DNA from: JAHRAW01 sp965243285
Lineage (GTDB): Bacteria; Pseudomonadota; Gammaproteobacteria; Arenicellales; Poriferihabitantaceae
Reading direction: 5' to 3'
Assembly: GCA_965243285.1 (NCBI GenBank)
Contig: OZ251537.1
Location: forward strand, 868,001 to 932,000
Length of the DNA: 64,000 nt
The position numbers and the translations under genes are program-made. Below are positions 57,647-64,000 of the stretch, in pieces (within the stretch, counting starts at the first letter, position 1; every line of letters begins with the position of its first letter). The notes below the pieces were generated by a model. The model had not been told where the DNA came from. It saw only the letters and a program-made list of their open reading frames with translations, and did not search any database.

Positions 57647-57944
57647 AATAAATTATTCATCGCCGATAATTTGCAGGTGATGGTCGGTTTAAATTCAGCT
57701 TCGGTGGATTTAATTTATCTAGATCCGCCATTTAATTCCAAGCGCATTTATAAAGCCCCCATCGGCAGTCAGTCACTTTCACATCGACCCCATCATCCCA
57801 AAAAAATTAAACGGACCCTGGGCATTGGAAAACCTGCAACTACTATGCGGCAACTGCAACAGCATAAAAGGCGACCGCCCCATGGACTACCTAAGGGCAA
57901 AAATCCACCGCCGAACATCGCCGTATATTTACTTAGCACTCTAA
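57632..57944 (+). pseudogene. HNH-fused DNA methyltransferase, internally deleted
   Basis: The 5' part reads ISKNKLFIADNLQVMVGLNS then ASVDLIYLDPPFNSKRIYKA, the start and DPPF motif of a site-specific adenine methyltransferase. Most of the gene is missing. From 57777 another frame reads FHIDPIIPKKLNGPWALENL, QLLCGNCNSIKGDRPMDYLR and AKIHRR, the HNH-like C-terminus found fused to this family (with His to Pro in DPII). It ends at TAA 57944. About 310 bases of an expected 1.2 kb or more remain. Confidence 0.8.
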
Positions 57945-57967
57945 AAGCATTGCCGCCAGCGTCGAAT

Positions 57968-58618
57968 TTACCCGATGGGACTACCCGCTACCGCCAAAAT
58001 ACGCGTTAACATGGCGTCGGGGTCGGTGTAATTCACCGCAATCTGGGTGGCGGTTGCGGCGGCGTTGGGGTGGGTGCCGTCGATGAGCAACAGCGCTGGA
58101 AAACCATGCACGCCGAGGTCGCGGGTGGTGGCGATTTCTTGTTCGAGTTGTTGCTGGGTGCTGGCGGCGTGCAACGCGCTTTCGAACTGAGCAGAATCCA
58201 AGCCCAAGGCGGCGGCGAATTCGAGCAACACGGCGGCGTCCGAAGGATTTCGCGCCTCGAGATAATAGCCGCGCTGGATGGCGGCGGTCATGGCGGCGTC
58301 GTGGTGCGCGCCTTGCTGGCGGGCGGCGATGACGGCGCGGCAGGCCGGGTAAGTGGCACGGCGTGGCTGGCACAGCCGCCAGAAATCGTGGTTGAAATGC
58401 GCGCCGGGAATGTTCGCTTCGATGGTGCGCCACACGCCTTGTAAGTGGCGTTGCATATCGGCCGCCATCGGCGCGCACGAATCCGCCGCCAGCCCGCCGA
58501 GCAATCTACGCACGCCAATGTGGCGCGGCAAGGCCGCGCTCAAGCGCTGCCAGGATGCGCTGAATCCCCAGCACCAACTGCACATGGGGTCATGCGCATA
58601 GATGAGCGTGGCCGTCAT
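57968..58618 (-). CDS. DsbA/FrnE-like thioredoxin-fold protein
   Basis: The 216-residue product begins ATLIYAHDPMCSWCWGFSAS, with a CxxC redox pair, and has the helical insertion and late GVHGFPALLLIDGTH (cis-Pro loop) of the DsbA-FrnE family. No signal peptide is present, so it is likely cytoplasmic. It could act as an oxidoreductase or isomerase. It ends just after the methyltransferase remnant, on the opposite strand. Confidence 0.87.
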   Translation of the reverse strand: MTATLIYAHDPMCSWCWGFSASWQRLSAALPRHIGVRRLLGGLAADSCAPMAADMQRHLQGVWRTIEANIPGAHFNHDFWRLCQPRRATYPACRAVIAARQQGAHHDAAMTAAIQRGYYLEARNPSDAAVLLEFAAALGLDSAQFESALHAASTQQQLEQEIATTRDLGVHGFPALLLIDGTHPNAAATATQIAVNYTDPDAMLTRILAVAGSPIG

Positions 58619-58644
58619 AGCCCTAAATCGCCGTCAAGCCGCCC

Positions 58645-59994
58645 TCAGCACAGCAGCGAAAGCGGCTGCACTTCCACCCGGTCGCCGGCCGCCGCACCGC
58701 TGCATTCGGCCGCTAAGAGGATGAAGCAATTGGCCGCGCCCATGGAGCTTAAAATGCCGGAGCCTTGCTCGCCGGTGGTGCGCACCGAGGCCCCGGCGGC
58801 GTCGGCGGACAACACCCCGCGCTGGTATTCGGTGCGCCCGGGGCGTTTTTTCAGCGCCGATTGGGTGGTGGCCATGAGCCGCAGGGGGGCGGTGGCGGTT
58901 TCGCCGGCGAGCCGGCGCAGCGCTGGTTTTACGAACATCTCGAAGGTGGCCATCACCGACACCGGATTGCCGGGCAGGCCGAAAAACAGGCTCGGCCGCC
59001 CGCCGCCCGCCCCGCCCGCGCTGTCGAACAAGCGCCCGAAGGCTAACGGTCGGCCGGGCTTTATCGCCACCTTCCAAAACACCACCTCACCCAAGCGCGC
59101 CAAAGTTTGTTTGATGTAATCGGCCTCGCCCACCGAGGCGCCGGCCGAGGTGATGACTAAATCGGCGCAAGCGGCGGCCTGCGAGAAGGCGGCAGCCACC
59201 GCATCGGCATCGTCGGCCACGATGCCTAAATCCACCATGTCCACGCCCGATTCCGCCAACATGCCGTACAAAGTGTAGCGGTTTGAATCGTACACCTCGC
59301 CCACCGCCAGCGGCTCGCCCACGGCGCGCAATTCATCGCCGGTGGAGAAAAAGGCCACGCGCGGCCGCCGCCACACCGACAATTCGCTAACCCCTAAGGA
59401 TGCCGCCAGCCCGAGGTGGGCCGCGCCCAAGCGCTGGCCGGCGCGGATGGCCACCGCGCCGCGCGCCAAATCTTCGCCAGCGTGGCGCACATTGGCGCCC
59501 GGCGTCTCCCCGGCTGGCACGGTGATGGCGTCGCCGCGGCGCTCGATGCGCTCTTGGGCGACCACGCTGTCGGCGCCGGGCGGCAGCGCCGCGCCGGTCA
59601 TGATGCGTACGCATTGGTTTTCACCGATGGCGTCGGCGAAGGCGTGGCCAGCGCTGGCGGCGCCGAGTACGCGGAATTTTTTGCCGCCGTGGCGCGGCAA
59701 GTCTTGCCCGGCGAGGGCGTAGCCGTCCATGGCCGAATTGGTGTGATTGGGCACGCGCAGCCGGCTTTTGAGGTCGGCGGCGGCCACCCGCCCCTGCGCG
59801 GCGCGCACCGCCACGCGCTCGATTTGTGTTACCGGCGTCACCGTTTGGGCGATGAGTCGATGCGCGCGCTCGGCGCTGATGGCGGCGGAGTCGACATCGC
59901 AATCGACGGCGGCGGCGGTGGATTCGAGGCCGGAGTCGAGGCCGGAGTCGGCCTGGAAGTTTGCCGCCGGCGGCGGTGTTCGCGTATTTGTCAT
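58645..59994 (-). CDS. moeA: Molybdopterin molybdenumtransferase
   Basis: MoeA inserts molybdate into adenylated molybdopterin. Motifs are NHTNSAMDGYALAGQDL, VRIMTGAALPPGADSVV, ELSVWRRPRVAFFSTGDEL, DSNRYTLYGMLAESGVDMVD, VITSAGASVGEADYIKQTL, KPGRPLAFGRL and FFGLPGNPVSVMATFEMFV. The start at 59994 (MTNTRTPPPAANF) gives 449 residues; an ATG at 60144 overlaps moaC. The N-terminal 25 residues before the conserved domain are Asp-Ser/Glu-Ser repeats coded by GANTC units (GAGTC, GATTC). Confidence 0.94.
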   Translation of the reverse strand: MTNTRTPPPAANFQADSGLDSGLESTAAAVDCDVDSAAISAERAHRLIAQTVTPVTQIERVAVRAAQGRVAAADLKSRLRVPNHTNSAMDGYALAGQDLPRHGGKKFRVLGAASAGHAFADAIGENQCVRIMTGAALPPGADSVVAQERIERRGDAITVPAGETPGANVRHAGEDLARGAVAIRAGQRLGAAHLGLAASLGVSELSVWRRPRVAFFSTGDELRAVGEPLAVGEVYDSNRYTLYGMLAESGVDMVDLGIVADDADAVAAAFSQAAACADLVITSAGASVGEADYIKQTLARLGEVVFWKVAIKPGRPLAFGRLFDSAGGAGGGRPSLFFGLPGNPVSVMATFEMFVKPALRRLAGETATAPLRLMATTQSALKKRPGRTEYQRGVLSADAAGASVRTTGEQGSGILSSMGAANCFILLAAECSGAAAGDRVEVQPLSLLC

Positions 59995-60113
59995 CGGCGA
60001 GTCGCCGCCCCAGCATTTTTCGCCATTTTTTATCGACCAGTCGCCGGGCGGATAGAGAGCTAAGGTTTTATCGTACAACGAAGTTTGTTTTATCGGCGAA
60101 TCGACGCCCGGGC

Positions 60114-60632
60114 TTATGCAGCGCCGCTGGGCGGACGCTTCCAATCGCCGGATTGGCCGCCGGATTTACTCAGCAAACGGATGTGGTTGATTTCCATGCC
60201 GCGGTCGGCCGCCTTGCACATGTCGTAGATGGTCAGCAGCGCGATTTGCACCGCGGTCAGGGCTTCCATTTCCACGCCGGTGCGTTCGGTGGTAGCGGTG
60301 GTGGCGGTGCAATGCACGGCGTCGCCGTGATAAGTGAAATCCACCGCCACGCGGGTGAGTGCCAACGGGTGGCACAGCGGCACCAATTCGGCGGTGCGTT
60401 TGGCGGCCATGATGCCGGCGATGCGGGCGATGGCGAGCACCTCGCCCTTGGGGTGGTTGCCATTGCGAATCATCGAAAGCGTAGCGGCGCGCATGTTAAT
60501 CCAGCCCTCGGCCACGGCCAGGCGCGCGGTGGCCGGTTTGTCGCTCACATCCACCATGCGGGCTTCGCCGCGCGCGTTCAGGTGGGTGAGCGGGGGGCGG
60601 GGGGCGGCATCCATGGGCGGCGATTGTGGCAT
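60114..60632 (-). CDS. moaC: Cyclic pyranopterin monophosphate synthase
   Basis: The 172-residue enzyme, with MoaA, makes the first pterin of molybdenum cofactor synthesis. It shows ARMVDVSDKPATARLAVAEG, VLAIARIAGIMAAKRTAELV then PLCHPLALT, GVEMEALTAVQIALLTIYDM then CKAADRGM, all typical. It lies 119 bases upstream of moeA on the same strand, so the two are probably co-regulated. Palindromic tandem repeats lie upstream. Confidence 0.95.
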   Translation of the reverse strand: MPQSPPMDAAPRPPLTHLNARGEARMVDVSDKPATARLAVAEGWINMRAATLSMIRNGNHPKGEVLAIARIAGIMAAKRTAELVPLCHPLALTRVAVDFTYHGDAVHCTATTATTERTGVEMEALTAVQIALLTIYDMCKAADRGMEINHIRLLSKSGGQSGDWKRPPSGAA

Positions 60633-60653
60633 CGATAATTTGCGCGTAGATAA

Positions 60654-60712
60654 TTGTGCTATCGATAATCTCGCTAGCGATAGTTGTGCTATCGATAATC
60701 TCGCTAGCGATA
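60654..60712. repeat. Two 29-bp direct repeats with nested palindromes upstream of moaC
   Basis: Units at 60654-60682 and 60684-60712 are identical and each carries the palindromes TATCGATA and TCGCTAGCGA. A third, partial unit (TGGCATCGATAATTTGCGCG) precedes them. They lie 22-80 bases before the moaC start codon, where a repressor might bind. Confidence 0.8.
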
Positions 60713-60822
60713 ATGTCGCGATGGATTCATACGCGTTGAATTCGAATCTCGCTCGGTAAATATAAATTCATAAACATTAACCTCGACTGCAAACATAAAC
60801 TTATAAACGCAAAGCCATAACA

Positions 60823-61623
60823 TTAACCCGCAAACAGCGACGCCAGCGACGCGCTGACGCTTTGCAAGGTGGCGCCGGCGCCATCGTCCACCACCACCGC
60901 GAACCCAAGATGGGGTTTGCGCCACGCCTCGGGGATGGAGATATCGAGCGCGTGGAGGTCGCTGTTGGCGTTGTTCAGGCCGCGTTTTAGGGCGATGGGT
61001 TTGCTCCAATGGCGCACCACGAAATCGTGTTTTAGGGTGCGGCCGCGATTTTCGCCGCCGCTGATTTTGCGCTCGATATTGTTTTCATACACCGCCACAT
61101 AGGCTCGCGGCGCGCCTTGTGGCGCATGGGTTTCCACCTCGAGACGCGCCCGAATATGCCCGCCATCGAGGCGCGTGATGCGTACTTCAATGCGCGCCTG
61201 CGCCGGCTGCGCGTTGGCGCTGTGGATGGCTTGCACCACCGCCGGCCCGCCGCGCTGCTCGCGCCCGTTTACCATAAATTCCGGGGTATAGATGTTGCGC
61301 TGGCGGTTGTAGGCCGCGGCCTCGCGCTGGCGGGCGGTGAAATCGGCCTTGGAATACGGGTCTTCCCAGCCGAGATAATTCCAATAATCGACATGAAACG
61401 CCAGCGGCACGGCGTGGAAGCGCGCGTCCAATGAGGCCCCCAACTGCCGCAGCCAATCATCGGCCCGCGGGCAACTGCTGCAGCCTTCGGAGGTGTACAA
61501 CTCGACTAACGGCGTCTGGAATTCATGGCTGGTGAGGGTGAGTTCAGGCGCGGCGTCGGCGGCGGTGGCGGCGGTGGCGTACGCCAAAGTTAGGGCGAGG
61601 ATGGCGGGTAAGGTGCGGGTCAT
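60823..61623 (-). CDS. DUF1223 exported thioredoxin-like protein
   Basis: The 266-residue product has a signal peptide ending TAATAADA and then LVELYTSEGCSSCPRADDWL, the CxxC-containing opening of DUF1223, AFHVDYWNYLGWEDPYSKAD and NIYTPEFMVNGREQRGG. The family is uncharacterised but has a thioredoxin fold. It is probably periplasmic. Confidence 0.87.
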   Translation of the reverse strand: MTRTLPAILALTLAYATAATAADAAPELTLTSHEFQTPLVELYTSEGCSSCPRADDWLRQLGASLDARFHAVPLAFHVDYWNYLGWEDPYSKADFTARQREAAAYNRQRNIYTPEFMVNGREQRGGPAVVQAIHSANAQPAQARIEVRITRLDGGHIRARLEVETHAPQGAPRAYVAVYENNIERKISGGENRGRTLKHDFVVRHWSKPIALKRGLNNANSDLHALDISIPEAWRKPHLGFAVVVDDGAGATLQSVSASLASLFAG

Positions 61624-61639
61624 GGTGGTTATCGAGGTG

Positions 61640-61895
61640 GGTTAATGGGCGGGCAATGGGTGCCATCTGGGTGATGGAGTCGGCCGGTGATAGGTCGATT
61701 TTGCTGTTGATTTTGCTGTTGATTTTTGCTGTTGATTTTTGTTTTTTGCTGTTGATTTTTGCTGTTGGCTTTTGCTTTGGCTTTTCGCCTTTAGTCTTTG
61801 CTCCCCCCCTGCTTTTTCGGGAGGGGGAGTGAAGACTAAAGCCAAAGCCAAAGCCAAACCCAAACCCACTTGTGCAGATTTAGATAGATAAATCC
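61640..61895. repeat. A-element relic between msrB and the DUF1223 gene
   Basis: The gap holds GTTGATTTTGCT-type arrays, a hairpin CTCCCCC/GGGGGAG at 61801-61829, AAAGCC units and the right terminus GTGCAGATTTAGATAGATAA. The left terminus is absent. No gene is present. Confidence 0.75.
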
Positions 61896-61953
61896 ATCCA
61901 TTAAGATTATGTTAATTAAAACAATCGCGCCGCCAAAATCGCGTCGCCAAAAC

Positions 61954-62415
61954 TCATTCAAATGCTTGCAAATATTCGCCGTAGCCGTGCTCTTCTAAGT
62001 CCGCTTTGGCGATAAAACGCAGCGCCGCCGAGTTCATGCAATAGCGCAATCCACCAGGCGCCGGGCCGTCTTTGAACACATGCCCTAAGTGGGATTCGCC
62101 ATGCCGACTGCGCACTTCGGTGCGCGGCCACAGCAGTTTGAAATCGGTTTTTTCCACCACATTGTCGGCCACCAAGGGCTGCGTGAAACTCGGCCAGCCG
62201 GTGCCCGAATCAAACTTATGGCGCGACGAAAACAACGGCTCGCCGCTGACCGCATCGACATAAATGCCAGCGCGTTGTTCACCATCATATTCATTATCGA
62301 AGGGCGGCTCGGTGGCCTCGCATTGCGTCACGCGATAGGCCAACGGCGTCAGCCGGGCGCGCAATTCATCGTCCGATGGCTTGGCGTAGGCGGGTTTTTC
62401 GGCGCTGACGGGCAT
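61954..62415 (-). CDS. msrB: Peptide-methionine (R)-S-oxide reductase
   Basis: The 153-residue enzyme repairs oxidised methionine. It shows VTQCEATEPPFDNEYDGEQR, SSRHKFDSGTGWPSFTQPL, GHVFKDGPAPGGLRYCMNSA (catalytic Cys in RYCMNS). The two CxxC zinc pairs of many MsrB proteins are absent; the Cys in TQCEAT is the likely resolving residue. Confidence 0.94.
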   Translation of the reverse strand: MPVSAEKPAYAKPSDDELRARLTPLAYRVTQCEATEPPFDNEYDGEQRAGIYVDAVSGEPLFSSRHKFDSGTGWPSFTQPLVADNVVEKTDFKLLWPRTEVRSRHGESHLGHVFKDGPAPGGLRYCMNSAALRFIAKADLEEHGYGEYLQAFE

Positions 62416-62499
62416 GGGCTTTGCGGTTTGTGGCCGGTGGATGAGTGGGCGAGTGAGGCGGCTATTTTAGCGGCAATTATCGCGCCACGCGCCGGCCGC

Positions 62500-63222
62500 T
62501 TAGGCCGGCGCGCCCGTGCCGCAGCGCGCTAACGCCGCCGGCAAGTCGGCGATGCTGGCCAGCACCACATCCGCGAGCGGCGTCAAATCGGCTGACCTGT
62601 GGGCGCCGGTCAGCACCGCCACATTCAGTCGCGCGCCGGCGGCCCGCCCCATGTTCATATCCTTCGGGCTGTCGCCCACCATGGCGATGTCGGCCGGGCG
62701 CAAATTCACCGCCCGGCAAAAGGCCAGCGCCATGTCGGGCTCGGGCTTTAGGGCGAAACCGCTGTCTTCGCCGCACACAAAATCAAACAGCGATTCGGCA
62801 TCGATGCAGCGCAGCAGGGCGTGGGCGGCGGCTGCGGTGTCCATGGTTGCTATCCCCAATGCCGCGCCACGGCGCAACTCGGCCAGCAGCGGTTTTAGGT
62901 TATCCACCGCCGGGGCGTGCCGCGGCCGGGCAAAAATCTCATCGATGGCGCGCAAATCAGCGCCCGCGAGGGCGGCGCCGATAACGCCCTCCCACAGCGC
63001 GATAATGTCGCGATTGCACGCCGACGCCAACACCGAATCGGCCTGCCAAGTCTCCGTTGTCGCGATAAACCCGCCGCGCTCCAGCAACATTCCGGCCTCG
63101 GCGCGCGCCCCGAAGCGCCCCTGCAAATACGCCGCCGCCCGCCGATAGGGCACCAACCAGGTGAGATTATAATTCAGCAAAGTGCCGTCCTTATCGAACA
63201 AAATACCTTTGATGGCAGGCAT
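62500..63222 (-). CDS. gph: HAD-family phosphoglycolate phosphatase-like protein
   Basis: From the Met at 63222 the 240-residue product begins AIKGILFDKDGTLLNYNLTW (nucleophile Asp) and later has GIATMDTAAAAHALL, GFALKPEPDMALAF and IAMVGDSPKDMNMGRAAGA (acidic metal motif). The fit is to Gph-type HAD hydrolases, which dephosphorylate 2-phosphoglycolate; other HAD substrates are possible. It usually lies between rpe and trpE but here is 50 kb away. Confidence 0.82.
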   Translation of the reverse strand: MPAIKGILFDKDGTLLNYNLTWLVPYRRAAAYLQGRFGARAEAGMLLERGGFIATTETWQADSVLASACNRDIIALWEGVIGAALAGADLRAIDEIFARPRHAPAVDNLKPLLAELRRGAALGIATMDTAAAAHALLRCIDAESLFDFVCGEDSGFALKPEPDMALAFCRAVNLRPADIAMVGDSPKDMNMGRAAGARLNVAVLTGAHRSADLTPLADVVLASIADLPAALARCGTGAPA

Positions 63223-64000
63223 GGGGGAATTAGCGCGTGGGTGAGTGGTGATGATGAGTGATGGGTGAGTGGCGGAAAAGTGACCGCGATGAGGCGACAT
63301 TATCACCGCTCGATGGGCGGTGGGTTGAGGCGCCGCAATGCGCTGCTTGCATCGCCGCCAAAATAACATGGCGCGTCCATATTTAGCGCTACAACCATCC
63401 TGCAAGTGAGGCCAAACGGCGTTCTAAATTGTAACTCCGTCGATTAGATGTGCAAGTGCAACCCTTTGCACCACCACCGAACCCCGCTAAACTTGAAAAT
63501 AAACCCTTTGCAATTGAACATGTGGGCACTAACCCCGCCTAACTCCACTTAAAACAGCGGCGTAACCTATATTTTGCAATATCTAATGCTTGCTTTTGAA
63601 GCTCTACTGGACGGTATTGCAATTATTTTACGCTCTATGCCATTGGCCAACAAACAACACTATTTATGGCCAAAAACATGGGGTTTTTTAGCCCATTCGG
63701 GGCCGCCATAGCCCATACTTTGCAACCTGAATTCACCCCGCCCAAACCCGTTAACTAATGACTGTCGAGGCCACGGGTTTTCTAATAAATACCGAATCGG
63801 CGCCGCCAAGCAAACTAGTCAATCAAAACTTCATCACCAAAGCCCCCGCCACCATCATACAAAAAGAACAAACCCGCCCAGCCGACCTACAAACCACCCA
63901 AACCAAACCACCCAAACCAAACCAACCACCGGCCTACAACATTTACAGTCGCAATAGCAATCGGCATAAACCCATGCACACCATCCACAATCAAATAACC
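63223..64000. other. Terminal AT-rich region without a confident gene
   Basis: About 780 bases hold no recognised gene. CCCTTTGCA/TTTGCAA-like words recur (near 63460, 63508, 63718). An open frame on + starts at ATG 63758 and runs to the window edge (81 codons, Thr/Pro/Gln/Lys-rich, NIYSRNSNRHKP near the end). The minus strand is also open over the last 100 bases. Neither matches a family I know. Confidence 0.4.

Noticed and set aside
60654..60712. CRISPR array
   Set aside because: Only two units separated by one base; no spacers and no cas genes in the window.
63758..64000. New gene at the right edge of the window
   Set aside because: The open frame is low-complexity and partial, lacks a ribosome site, and the opposite strand is also open over its end; noted only within the terminal region.

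Overview
The window looks like a chromosome segment of a gammaproteobacterium, probably marine or animal-associated. This is an inference from gene content: NhaB, an rpe/trpE/trpG/trpC block, ZapE, MetA and ChoXWV-type choline uptake, plus creatinase next to a sodium/proton antiporter. Housekeeping genes are GC-rich. Intergenic DNA is AT-rich and packed with repeats. I saw no rRNA, tRNA, CRISPR array or transposase gene.

Layout. 0-3.6 kb: a partial HD-domain gene, an arsC broken by one in-frame TGA, and a small nuclease-rich island (RHH-RAMA protein plus HNH nuclease on +; zinc-ribbon protein plus DUF3883 nuclease-like protein on -). 3.6-11.5 kb, all minus strand: AI-2E family permease, OsmC, a solitary YqaJ nuclease, trpC, trpG, a repeat-built 168-codon ORF, trpE and rpe. 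trpD is absent from the place where it normally sits. 11.8-18.5 kb: a 1738-aa DUF4011-type helicase/nuclease and a DegQ/HtrA protease. 18.5-20.3 kb: nested non-coding mobile elements with 8-bp target duplications. 20.5-33 kb: MFS transporter, lytic transglycosylase, CysQ, ZapE, an exported HhH protein, a broken D12 DNA methylase, MetA, a P-loop protein, UppP, a MidA-type methyltransferase and pteridine reductase. 32.5-42.4 kb: an accessory region with four Sel1-repeat genes (3, 17, 4 and 12 repeats), a GmrSD-type DUF262/DUF1524 protein and small genes, several preceded by their own terminator/promoter module. 42.5-45.7 kb: choVWX. 46.2-48.4 kb: an AT-rich run of small genes separated by strong hairpins. 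48.4-63.2 kb: thioesterase, NhaB, creatinase, a wrecked GANTC-type (CcrM-like) DNA methyltransferase, threonine aldolase, a broken pair of small membrane-protein genes, asparaginase, ProRS, a wrecked HNH-fused DNA methyltransferase, a DsbA-like protein, MoeA, MoaC, DUF1223, MsrB and Gph.

Three themes stand out. (1) Two related families of short, protein-free elements (A about 415-447 bp, B about 145 bp) share termini beginning GGGAWTTATAT and duplicate 8 bp of AT-rich target; they are inserted into each other in a readable order. (2) GANTC microrepeats are massively amplified in and between trpE and trpG and appear as Asp-Ser/Glu-Ser inserts in several other proteins, while a GANTC-type methyltransferase in the same window is a pseudogene. 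(3) Pseudogenes are frequent (three DNA methyltransferases, arsC, one Sel1 gene, two small membrane proteins), and several lesions sit at homopolymers or short tandem repeats.

No database search was possible. Family names rest on motifs recognised by eye.
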